From Bacillota bacterium (GTDB lineage: Bacteria; Bacillota; Limnochordia; Limnochordales; ZCTH02-B6): a stretch of DNA of 64,000 bases. The stretch is taken from the NCBI GenBank assembly GCA_017577945.1, contig PKQS01000009.1, forward strand, positions 372,001 to 436,000, read 5' to 3'. The position numbers were made by a program, and so were the translations under genes. A model generated the notes under the pieces. That model searched no databases. It worked only from the letters and a program-made list of their open reading frames with translations, and was not told the DNA's origin. Of the stretch, positions 36,816-44,578 are shown one piece after another; the stretch's first letter is position 1, and each line of letters begins with the position of its first letter.

Positions 36816-38930
36816 TCACTCTCCCGCGCCAAATTGCACGGCGACCCGGGTACCCCGCAGCGCGGCCTCGCCGGGCAGCGGCCACTGGCTGACGGCGACG
36901 CCGGCGCCGTCCGGTTCCAGCACCAGCCCGGCGTCGGCCAGCCGCTCGGCCGCCTGCCGCATCGTCAAGCCCCGCACGTCCGGCACGGTCGTGGGGCCAC
37001 GCCAGTGGTCCGGCACGTCCCAAAACTCCAAGATCACCTTGGTGCCCGGCGGCACCACGGCGCCCGCCGCGGGCGTCTGCTCCAAGACGTACGTGCCCGA
37101 ACCGTCGGCCTGCGGCACGAGCCCGGCGGCGCGCAGGACCGCTTCGGCCTCCGGCAAGGGCAAGTTCTGCACGTTGGGCACCCGCACGCTGCCGGCCGGC
37201 GGCGCGCCGTCTTCGCCTGCGTCGCTGCGGGGCACGCCCAGAAGGCGCAGCGCCTCCTCGGCGATGGCCCGCCAGACCGGCGCCGCGTGTACCCCGCCGT
37301 AGGCAGGCCGGGGCTGTAGGTCGTAAAGCATGACGAGCCCCACCAGGCGCGGCTGCTCCACCGGCACCACGCCCATAAACGAGGCGACGCGTTTGTCGGT
37401 GTACACGCCGCCTTCGGCCACTTGCGCCGTCCCGGTCTTGCCCGCCACCGCGTAGCCCGGGATGGCCGCGTTCGTTCCCGAGCCCGTCTCCACCACGGCC
37501 CGCAGCAGCTCCAGCGTCAGGCGGGCGGTTTCCTCGTCGACGACCCGGTAGACGGGCCGGGGCAGGATGCGCCGGACTTCCTGCGTCCGCGGGTCGACGA
37601 CGGCCTGCACGAGCTGCGGCTGCATTCGGATGCCGCCGTTGGCTAGGGCCGCCAGCGCCGTGACGAGCTGCAAGGGGCTTACGGCAACTCCTTGGCCGAA
37701 GCCGATGTTGGCCCACTGCAGCACTTCGCCGTGGGCCAGCCGCCCGGGTTGCGGCACGAGACCCCGCGCCTCGCCCGGAAAGTCGATGCCCAGGCGATCG
37801 CTGAAGCCGAAGGCGACCAAGTACGGGTAAAACCGTTCTGGCCCGAGCCGCAGTCCTCCCAACTCCGCGAACACGGGGTTGCACGAGTGCTGGATGGCCT
37901 CGGCGAATGACAGGCTGCCGTGGCCGCCGCCCCGCCAGCAGTGAACGCGCCCGCCCCCGATGTCGATGTAGCCGGGGTCGTAAAACAGCTCGCCGGGGTC
38001 CACCAGCCCTTCGGCCAGCGCGGCCGCGGCCGTCACGACCTTGAAGGTGGATCCCGGTTCAAACTGATCCGTCACGGCCCGGTTGCGGCGCGCCGCCGCC
38101 GGATAGTCCCCGGGCGCGTTGGGGTCGAACGTCGGATACACGGCCAGGGCCAAGATGTGGCCGTTGCGCGGGTCCATCCAGATGGTGAGGCAAAATTCGG
38201 ACAACGTCGCGATGCACGCCCGCTCCAACTCCCGCTCGGCCACGGCTTGAATGGCGGCGTCGATGGTCAGCACAAGCCCCGCGCCGTCGACGGGCGGCAC
38301 GTACACCGATTCTCCGCTCGGGATCGTCCGGCCCGCCGCGTCCCGCTCCGCCAGCACGCGCCCGGGCGTCCCGCGCAGCAGCTCGTCGTAATACAGCTCG
38401 AGCCCTTCGAGCCCTTGGTTGTCGATGCCGACGATGCCAAGAACGTGCGCGGCCAGCCGGCCGTACGGATAAAGGCGGGTCGTGCGGTGGGCCAGGTACA
38501 CGCCCGGCAGCGCGGCGGCGCGGACAGCTTCCGCCTCGTCCGAGCTGACGCGGCGCTTGATCCACACTTCCGCCTGCGGCCGCTGCAGCCGGGCCAGCAC
38601 GTCGTCGTAAGGCAAGTCCAACAGGCGTGCCAGCGTCGCGGCGGTAACTTCCGGGTCTTCCACTTCCACGGGCCGGACGTACACCGCGTCGGAGCTGACG
38701 CTGACCGCCAGCTCGTTCATATTGCGATCGTAAATGGTACCCCGCAGCGGATCCGTGGGAACGCCCCGCAGCCGCTGCTCCAAGGCCAGCGCGAGAAAGT
38801 GCTCGTGCCGGACGATCTGAATCCAGGCAAGGCGCGCCGCCAACATTGCCGCAAAGGCGGCGACGGCGAACAGCAGGCGCGCGATGCGCTGCCGGCGAGC
38901 GACTTGGGCCATCCGGCTCGGTCCGGGCAC
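36816..38930 (-). CDS. Class B penicillin-binding protein with two PASTA domains (FtsI/SpoVD type)
   Basis: A 704-residue transpeptidase anchored by one N-terminal helix (about 18-40). The dimerisation domain has DPLRGTIYDRNMNELAVSV. The acyl-serine motif EPGSTFK is near 292-298, HSCN near 347-350 and AGKTGTAQ near 499-506, so all three penicillin-binding motifs are intact. Two PASTA repeats follow (about 575-640 and 645-704), as in SpoVD and PBP2x. The GTG at 38930 has GGAGG 10 nt upstream. It is the only PBP of the cluster, so it may serve both division and spore cortex. Confidence 0.95.
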   Translation of the reverse strand: MPGPSRMAQVARRQRIARLLFAVAAFAAMLAARLAWIQIVRHEHFLALALEQRLRGVPTDPLRGTIYDRNMNELAVSVSSDAVYVRPVEVEDPEVTAATLARLLDLPYDDVLARLQRPQAEVWIKRRVSSDEAEAVRAAALPGVYLAHRTTRLYPYGRLAAHVLGIVGIDNQGLEGLELYYDELLRGTPGRVLAERDAAGRTIPSGESVYVPPVDGAGLVLTIDAAIQAVAERELERACIATLSEFCLTIWMDPRNGHILALAVYPTFDPNAPGDYPAAARRNRAVTDQFEPGSTFKVVTAAAALAEGLVDPGELFYDPGYIDIGGGRVHCWRGGGHGSLSFAEAIQHSCNPVFAELGGLRLGPERFYPYLVAFGFSDRLGIDFPGEARGLVPQPGRLAHGEVLQWANIGFGQGVAVSPLQLVTALAALANGGIRMQPQLVQAVVDPRTQEVRRILPRPVYRVVDEETARLTLELLRAVVETGSGTNAAIPGYAVAGKTGTAQVAEGGVYTDKRVASFMGVVPVEQPRLVGLVMLYDLQPRPAYGGVHAAPVWRAIAEEALRLLGVPRSDAGEDGAPPAGSVRVPNVQNLPLPEAEAVLRAAGLVPQADGSGTYVLEQTPAAGAVVPPGTKVILEFWDVPDHWRGPTTVPDVRGLTMRQAAERLADAGLVLEPDGAGVAVSQWPLPGEAALRGTRVAVQFGAGE

Positions 38931-38978
38931 AGGGCACCATCCTCCGCTGGCCTCCGGCCACCGCGGCGACGGCGCCCG

Positions 38979-39533
38979 CTACGGTTCCCGCCAGCGGCCC
39001 CCCGCCGTCGCGGTCTCCTGCCACAAGCTGCGAATCCACTGGCTGACCGCGGCCAGCAGCGACGGGGACTGCGGCTCGCCCTCGGCCGCGCTCGGAACGT
39101 CGGCACCGAAGTCGCTGTTAACTACGACGATGACCTGCGTCGGATCGGGATCCACCATGCCGAGCCGCGTGCGGGCCAGGTATTCGACGCGTTCCAGCGA
39201 CTGCCGGCGAGCCAGCTCGGCTTCCAGGCGGGTCCGCTCCTGCTGCAGCTTGGTCAGCTCGGCCTTAGCCTCCAGCAGCGCATAGTTAAGAGTCATCACC
39301 TGGACCCGCTGCGCGACAAAGCCCATCCCGAGCAGCAGCAGCACCAGGCCGATGACGGGCAAAGCGACGTACGGGTTCACCGTGCGCGGCCGCCGGGACG
39401 GCGCGGCGGCTTCCCGGCGCACCCCTGCCGAGCGCGGCACGGCCGCTTCCCCGCGGGAAGGCGTTTCCCGCCGTCTGACCGGTGGCGTGTAGGCGACTTG
39501 GTTATACACGTCTCTTTGCCGTGCCGGTACCAA
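38979..39533 (-). CDS. ftsL: Cell division protein FtsL
   Basis: A 184-residue bitopic divisome protein. A basic cytoplasmic N-terminus of about 65 residues leads to one transmembrane helix (VALPVIGLVLLLLGMGFVAQ), then a leucine-zipper coiled coil (ALLEAKAELTKLQQERTRLE) and ARTRLGMVDPDPTQVIVV, the usual FtsL/DivIC close. The C-terminal tail is longer than usual. TTG start with GGAAGGGG 7 nt upstream, two bases after the rsmH stop. Confidence 0.88.
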   Translation of the reverse strand: MVPARQRDVYNQVAYTPPVRRRETPSRGEAAVPRSAGVRREAAAPSRRPRTVNPYVALPVIGLVLLLLGMGFVAQRVQVMTLNYALLEAKAELTKLQQERTRLEAELARRQSLERVEYLARTRLGMVDPDPTQVIVVVNSDFGADVPSAAEGEPQSPSLLAAVSQWIRSLWQETATAGGRWREP

Positions 39534-39535
39534 GG

Positions 39536-40501
39536 TTATTCCCCTTCCTGGCCGCCTAGAACGGTCCGCTCGGCCGCCCGGAGCTTCGCGCTGCGGGCCC
39601 GGGGGTTTTGCTCCAGCTCCTGCGGACCGGGGGTCAGCGGCCGACGAGTCAGGATGCGCAGCAGCGGCTGCTTGCCGCAACGGCAAACCGGCAGATCCGG
39701 GGGACACTCACAGCCTCGCGCCAGCTCGCTGAAGGTTTGCTTTACGATCCGGTCCTCCAGCGAATGAAAACTGATGACGACAATCCGCCCGCCGGGCAGC
39801 AGCGCGTCCACCGCCGCCCGCAAGCCCTCTTGCAGCGCGCCCAGCTCGTCGTTGACCGCGATGCGCAGCGCCTGAAAGGTGCGCCGGGCCGGGTGCGGGC
39901 CGGTGCGTCGAGCCGCGGCCGGAATGGCCTCTTTGACGGCTTCCACCAGCTGCCCGGTGGTGGCAAACGGCTCGACCTTTCTTCGCGCCACGATGTGGCG
40001 GGCAATGCGCGCCGCCCACCGTTCCTCGCCGTACTCTCGCAAGATGCGCACCAGCTCTTCCGCCGGCAGCGTGTTGACGAGATCCGCCGCGGTCACCGTC
40101 TGCCGCGAAGGGTCCATGCGCATATCCAGCGGCGCGTCGAAACGGTACGTGAAACCCCGTTCGGGCTCGTCCAGCTGGAACGACGACACGCCCAAGTCGA
40201 ACAACACGCCGTGGACGCCGGCCACGCCCAAGTCCGCGAGGATGCGGCGCAAGTTCCGGAAATCGTCGTGGACGAAGGTGACCGACGCGCCGAACTCGGC
40301 CAGCGCGTCCCGCGCCCGGCGCAGCGTCTGCGCGTCACGGTCGACGGCAATGAGCCGTCCTCCCGGCGCGATGGCCCGGGCGATGAGCCGGGCATGCCCG
40401 CCGCCGCCGACGGTGCCGTCCACGATAATCTGGCCCGGCGCCGGCTGCAGCAGCCGCATGACTTCCTCCGGCATAACCGGGACGTGCTGCAACGATGCCA
40501 T
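39536..40501 (-). CDS. rsmH: 16S rRNA m4C1402 methyltransferase RsmH (MraW)
   Basis: A 321-residue SAM-dependent enzyme that methylates N4 of C1402 in the ribosomal P site. SAM motif DGTVGGGGHARLI (28-40) and LFDLGVSSFQLDEPERGFTY are diagnostic; FHSLEDRIVKQTF lies near the C-terminus. ATG start with AGGAGGG upstream. Second gene of the dcw cluster, 9 bases after mraZ. Confidence 0.98.
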   Translation of the reverse strand: MASLQHVPVMPEEVMRLLQPAPGQIIVDGTVGGGGHARLIARAIAPGGRLIAVDRDAQTLRRARDALAEFGASVTFVHDDFRNLRRILADLGVAGVHGVLFDLGVSSFQLDEPERGFTYRFDAPLDMRMDPSRQTVTAADLVNTLPAEELVRILREYGEERWAARIARHIVARRKVEPFATTGQLVEAVKEAIPAAARRTGPHPARRTFQALRIAVNDELGALQEGLRAAVDALLPGGRIVVISFHSLEDRIVKQTFSELARGCECPPDLPVCRCGKQPLLRILTRRPLTPGPQELEQNPRARSAKLRAAERTVLGGQEGE

Positions 40502-40510
40502 CGCGCCCTC

Positions 40511-40942
40511 CTACAGGCCGAGCCCCTCGAGGCTTTCCGCGATCTCTTCGAACGAAGTTTCCGCCGCGGCCACGTAGCGGTCCCAAACTTCCTTCGCCCA
40601 AATCTCCACCCGGTTCGACACGCCGACGACCACCACGTCCTTCTCGATCTTGGCGTACTCCCGCAGCGGCGGGGGCAGCGTGATGCGGCCCTGGCGATCC
40701 ATCTCGCTTTCGGCCGCGCCGGAAAACAAAATGCGCACGAAAGCGCGGGCGTCGGCCTTCGTGAGCGGCAGTGCCTTCAGGCGAGATTCCAGCACTTGCC
40801 ATTCGCTTAAGGGATAAGCGAACAAACAGCCGTCCAGGCCCCGGGTCACGATAAAGCGCGGGCCCAGCCCGTCGCGGAACTTGGCGGGAATAGTGAGACG
40901 GCCTTTGTCATCCAACGTGTGCTGGAACTCGCCCAGGAACAA
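40511..40942 (-). CDS. mraZ: Transcriptional regulator MraZ
   Basis: A 143-residue SpoVT/AbrB-type double-barrel regulator that binds its own promoter and controls the dcw cluster. Two DxxGR repeats are visible: DDKGRLTIPAKFRDGL and DRQGRITLPPPLREY. The TTG at 40942 gives the family N-terminus LFLGEFQHTLD; a GTG at 40960 would place the start inside the operator repeats and is less likely. First gene of the cluster. Confidence 0.96.
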   Translation of the reverse strand: MFLGEFQHTLDDKGRLTIPAKFRDGLGPRFIVTRGLDGCLFAYPLSEWQVLESRLKALPLTKADARAFVRILFSGAAESEMDRQGRITLPPPLREYAKIEKDVVVVGVSNRVEIWAKEVWDRYVAAAETSFEEIAESLEGLGL

Positions 40943-40950
40943 GCTGCCCG

Positions 40951-40980
40951 TTTCCCCCACTTTGCCCCACTTTGCCCCAC
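40951..40980 (-). promoter_or_regulatory. MraZ operator: three 10-bp direct repeats
   Basis: On the minus strand GTGGGGCAAA occurs twice and GTGGGGGAAA once, head to tail with exact 10-bp spacing (40980-40971, 40970-40961, 40960-40951), just before mraZ. Known MraZ sites are repeated TGGGG-type boxes with about 10-bp spacing. The block lies in the 5' untranslated region or overlaps the promoter, fitting autorepression. Confidence 0.85.
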
Positions 40981-41070
40981 CTGTACCAGGGATGTTCGGG
41001 GGAAACGACCCGACTCCTGCCGCCGGTACGCAAATTTTTGCCCGATTCGATCCAAATAAGGGCGCTTTGC

Positions 41071-41098
41071 TTGCGCACAGTACGGCAGTCGGTATAAT
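41071..41098 (+). promoter_or_regulatory. SigA-type promoter for sufB
   Basis: -35 TTGCGC (41071-41076), 16-bp spacer, -10 TATAAT (41093-41098), 37 bp before the sufB start codon. The -10 is perfect and the -35 matches three of six bases. Confidence 0.7.
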
Positions 41099-41134
41099 AA
41101 GGAATGAATGAGCGTCTGAGGGGGGAAGCAATCG

Positions 41135-42535
41135 GTGGCGAAGCCCGTTATCGATATTGACCAGGAATACAAGTACGGGTTCAAAGACCCGGAGCTCTAC
41201 GTTTACAAGTCCCGCAAGGGCTTGTCGCGCGAAGTTGTCGAGGAAATCTCTCGCCTGAAAGGCGAGCCGGACTGGATGCGGGAATTCCGTCTCCGCGCGC
41301 TGGAGATTTTCTTTAAGAAGCCCATGCCCACGTGGGGCGCGGATCTGTCCGGCATCGACCTCGACAACATCTACTACTACGTCCGGCCGACGGACCGGAA
41401 AGGCCGCTCTTGGGACGAGGTGCCCGAGTACATCAAGAAGACGTTCGATCGGCTCGGCATCCCCGAGGCGGAGCGGAAGTACCTCGCGGGCGTCGCGGCG
41501 CAGTACGAGTCGGAAGTCGTCTACCACAGCATCCGCGAAGAGCTGGCCAAGCAAGGCGTCATCTTCGTCGACACGGACACCGCGGTGCGCGAGTACCCCG
41601 AGCTGGTGCGGAAGTATTTCGGCACCGTCGTGCCGCCGAGCGACAATAAGTTCGCCGCGCTAAACTCCGCGGTCTGGAGCGGCGGGTCGTTCATCTACGT
41701 GCCGCCCGGCGTGCGCGTGGAGATTCCGCTGCAGGCTTACTTCCGCATCAACGCGGAGAACGTGGGCCAGTTCGAGCGGACTCTCATCATCGCGGACGAA
41801 GGCAGCTTCGTGCACTACGTGGAAGGCTGCACGGCGCCCATCTACACCACCGACTCGCTGCATGCGGCAGTCGTGGAAATCATCGCGCTGCCCCACAGCC
41901 GCGTCCGCTACACCACCATCCAGAACTGGTCCAACAACGTGTACAACTTGGTGACGAAGCGGGCCGTGGCGTACGAAGGCGCGACGGTGGAGTGGGTCGA
42001 CGGCAACATCGGCTCCAAGACGACGATGAAGTACCCGGCCATCTTCCTGATGGGCGAAGGGGCGCGCGGCGAGGTGCTGACCATCGCGTTCGCCGGCAAG
42101 GGCCAGCATCAGGACACGGGGGCGAAGATCGTCCACAACGCGCCCAACACGTCGTCCATCATCACGTCCAAGTCCATTTCGAAGGGCGGCGGCGCGACGA
42201 CGTATCGCGGGCTCATCCGGGTCAACCCGAACGCCAAGGGCGCCCGCAGCAAGGTGAACTGCGACGCGCTCCTGTTTGACCCGCAGTCCAAGGCGGAGAC
42301 CATTCCGTACATGGACATCCTGCAGGAAGACGTGGCTGTCGAGCACGAAGCGACCATCAGCAAGGTGGCGGAGGACCAGCTCTTCTACCTGATGAGCCGG
42401 GGCCTCAGCGAGGAAGAAGCCACCGCTATGGTGGTCCAAGGCTTCCTGGAACCGTTCACCAAGCAGCTGCCGATGGAATACGCCGTCGAGCTGAACCGCC
42501 TCATTCAGCTCGAAATGGAAGGGTCGGTCGGCTAA
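41135..42535 (+). CDS. sufB: Fe-S cluster scaffold protein SufB
   Basis: A 466-residue beta-helix scaffold of the SUF system. The N-terminus [19 protein letters not shown], the core [20 protein letters not shown] with a conserved cysteine, and the C-terminal [20 protein letters not shown] are SufB-specific rather than SufD. GTG start with GAGGGGGG upstream. It is flanked by its own promoter and a perfect terminator; sufC, sufD, sufS and sufU are not in the window, whereas SufB normally works as SufBC2D. Confidence 0.97.
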   Translation: MAKPVIDIDQEYKYGFKDPELYVYKSRKGLSREVVEEISRLKGEPDWMREFRLRALEIFFKKPMPTWGADLSGIDLDNIYYYVRPTDRKGRSWDEVPEYIKKTFDRLGIPEAERKYLAGVAAQYESEVVYHSIREELAKQGVIFVDTDTAVREYPELVRKYFGTVVPPSDNKFAALNSAVWSGGSFIYVPPGVRVEIPLQAYFRINAENVGQFERTLIIADEGSFVHYVEGCTAPIYTTDSLHAAVVEIIALPHSRVRYTTIQNWSNNVYNLVTKRAVAYEGATVEWVDGNIGSKTTMKYPAIFLMGEGARGEVLTIAFAGKGQHQDTGAKIVHNAPNTSSIITSKSISKGGGATTYRGLIRVNPNAKGARSKVNCDALLFDPQSKAETIPYMDILQEDVAVEHEATISKVAEDQLFYLMSRGLSEEEATAMVVQGFLEPFTKQLPMEYAVELNRLIQLEMEGSVG

Positions 42536-42560
42536 AGCGCCTGCATGACGGGACATACAA

Positions 42561-42588
42561 GGGCCGGAGCGTCTCCGGCCCTTTTTTT
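42561..42588 (+). terminator. Rho-independent terminator of sufB
   Basis: A perfect 9-bp stem GGGCCGGAG/CTCCGGCCC with a 3-base loop followed by seven T residues, 25 bases after the sufB stop. Confidence 0.97.
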
Positions 42589-42679
42589 AAACGCGGGAGG
42601 TGACAGCGCAGCGCCGGGCGGCAAGACAACTGCATGCGGGCATCGGAGTTGATCGGGGCTTCGGAAAGGAGTTTGGGGG

Positions 42680-43816
42680 ATGAGCGTGAAGGGCGGTCTC
42701 GAAGACGTTGTCGCACTTCAATCAAAAATATGCTTCATCGATGGTCAAAAGCGACAGCTCGTCTATCGAGGCTACGACATCGGCGAGCTTATCGGCAAGG
42801 CCACGTTCGAGGAAGTCGTCTACCTGCTGTGGTACGGCCACCTGCCCCCCGCCGACGCGCTGCAGCACTTCAAGGAGCAACTGGCGGACGAGTCCACGCT
42901 GCCGGACCAGCTGGTGAGCCTGCTGCGCTCCTGCCCAAAGGACGCGGAGCCGATGGCGGTCTTGCGCACTGCGGTTTCGGCCCTCGGTTTGTTTGACCCG
43001 GACGTCGGCGCGCGGGACCTCGCGGCGATGCAGCGCGTGGCGCTGCGCTTGATGGCCAAGACGCCCATCATCGTCGCCTACTGGGGTCGCCTGCGGCAAG
43101 GAAAAGAACCGATTCCCCCCAAGCCCTGGCTCGGCTTGGCGGCCAATTTCCTGTACATGCTGTCGGGGCGGGAGCCCGATCCGCTGGAGGAAGAAATTTT
43201 TGACGCCGCGTTGATCTTGCACGCCGACCACGAGCTGAACGCTTCCACGTTCGCCGCGCGCGTGGCGATGTCGACGCTGACCGACATGTACTCGGCGGTT
43301 ACGGCCGCCATCGGCACGCTAAAAGGCCCGCTGCACGGCGGTGCCAACGAGCAGGTGATGCGCATGCTGCTGGCCATCGGCGACGTGGCCAACGTCGACG
43401 CGTGGCTGCAGGCGGCGCTGGCCCGCAAGGAACGCATTATGGGCTTCGGCCACCGGGTGTACCGAACGGGCGATCCGCGCGCCGACTACCTGCGGGAATT
43501 TTCCCGGCGGCTGGGCGAACGGCGCGGCGACATGCGCTGGTTCAACATCTCCCGCCGCCTCGAGGAGCGCATGCTGGAAGAGAAAGGGCTGTATCCGAAC
43601 GTTGACTTTTACTCGGCGTCGACGTATTACATGCTTGGCATCCCGGTGGAGCTGTACACCCCCATTTTCGCCGTGAGCCGCATGTCGGGATGGACCGCCC
43701 ACTTGCTGGAGCAGTTCAGCGACAATCGGCTCATCCGCCCCCGCGCGGAGTACGTGGGTCCCCTGGGCCTGACCTTCGTGCCCCTCGCGGAACGGGTCGT
43801 GCAGCCGGCCAGCTGA
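42680..43816 (+). CDS. Citrate synthase
   Basis: A 378-residue Gram-positive-size enzyme that condenses acetyl-CoA with oxaloacetate. The active-site histidines are at H219 (GPLHGGANEQ) and H258 (MGFGHRVYRTGDPRADYL); HADHELNAST lies at 181-190. 2-Methylcitrate synthase has the same motifs and cannot be excluded. ATG start with AAAGGAG 8 nt upstream. No other TCA genes are adjacent. Confidence 0.93.
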   Translation: MSVKGGLEDVVALQSKICFIDGQKRQLVYRGYDIGELIGKATFEEVVYLLWYGHLPPADALQHFKEQLADESTLPDQLVSLLRSCPKDAEPMAVLRTAVSALGLFDPDVGARDLAAMQRVALRLMAKTPIIVAYWGRLRQGKEPIPPKPWLGLAANFLYMLSGREPDPLEEEIFDAALILHADHELNASTFAARVAMSTLTDMYSAVTAAIGTLKGPLHGGANEQVMRMLLAIGDVANVDAWLQAALARKERIMGFGHRVYRTGDPRADYLREFSRRLGERRGDMRWFNISRRLEERMLEEKGLYPNVDFYSASTYYMLGIPVELYTPIFAVSRMSGWTAHLLEQFSDNRLIRPRAEYVGPLGLTFVPLAERVVQPAS

Positions 43817-43912
43817 CTAGCTGCACCACGGAAGCGACGGCGCCGGCCCGGCGGGCGGCGCCGTCGGCGCGTCTTCGCCCGCCGGTTCGATGCGCCCGAG
43901 ACGAAGGAGGAG

Positions 43913-44257
43913 ATGAGGCTCGTGACCAACGGCATGCTCGTGTACATCACCACGCCCACCGCCGAAGAGGCCCAGCGGCTGGGCCGCATTCTCGTCGAGC
44001 AGAAACTGGCCGCCTGCGCCAACATCGTGCCGGCCATTCGTTCCATTTACCGCTGGCAGGGCGAAATCGTCGAGGATGGCGAAGCGCTGTTGCTGATCAA
44101 GACGACGCGAGAAGCGGTGGAGGCTCTCATCGATTGCGTCAAGCAGAACCACTCCTACACCGTTCCGTGCATCACCGCCTTCCCCATCGCCCAAGGCAAC
44201 CCGGATTACCTGCGCTGGCTGGAGGAATCGGTTTCCGTCCCGGCCGGCGAGCGATAA
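43913..44257 (+). CDS. cutA: Divalent-cation tolerance protein CutA
   Basis: A 114-residue cytoplasmic trimer-forming protein linked to copper tolerance in E. coli. The family core is complete: LAACANIVPAIRSIYRWQGE, then LLIKTTREAVEALIDCVKQN and the closing GNPDYLRWLEESV. The ATG at 43913 follows GAAGGAGGAG very closely; the GTG at 43922 may be the true start. It stands alone after citrate synthase. Confidence 0.94.
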   Translation: MRLVTNGMLVYITTPTAEEAQRLGRILVEQKLAACANIVPAIRSIYRWQGEIVEDGEALLLIKTTREAVEALIDCVKQNHSYTVPCITAFPIAQGNPDYLRWLEESVSVPAGER

Positions 44258-44309
44258 GCGGTTGGGCTGGCCGGCGCGAGGCGGACCCTCAGGCGGGGCC
44301 GTAGGAGAC

Positions 44310-44340
44310 AAAAAAGGCCCCTGACTTAGTCAGGGGCCTT
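44310..44340 (-). terminator. Terminator overlapping SASP stop codon
   Basis: On the minus strand a perfect 12-bp stem AAGGCCCCTGAC/GTCAGGGGCCTT (44340-44329 with 44325-44314) followed by a short T-run. The 3-base loop, 44328-44326, is TAA, the stop codon of the SASP gene, so the left arm is coding sequence. Confidence 0.95.
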
Positions 44341-44520
44341 GGAGGACGCCTCCTGCGCCAGCTGCCGCTCGGCGCGCTCGATGGCCGCCCTCACCAGGGA
44401 CCCGGCTTCGCGAGCCGTGATGTCGCCCCAGTCGCCGTTGCGAACCTTGTGGGCGAATCCCAGCTCCTCGGCCAGCTCGTACTTGAGAGCGTCCGACATC
44501 ACGCCGCGGCGACGCGACAC
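44326..44520 (-). CDS. Alpha/beta-type small acid-soluble spore protein
   Basis: A 64-residue SASP that coats forespore DNA and protects it from UV. LKYELAEELGFAHKV matches the first helix and the GPR protease site (between E and L of YELAEE), and NGDWGDITAREAGSLVRAAI the second conserved block; RAERQL closes the core. GTG at 44520 has GGAGG 10 nt upstream. Expression in the forespore (SigG) is expected, but no clear SigG promoter was found. Confidence 0.85.
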   Translation of the reverse strand: MSRRRGVMSDALKYELAEELGFAHKVRNGDWGDITAREAGSLVRAAIERAERQLAQEASSKAPD

Positions 44521-44578
44521 GGTGCAAGCACCTCCACGGCTAGCGTGCGCGGCGCCGCGGCGATCCAGCCCGGGAAAT

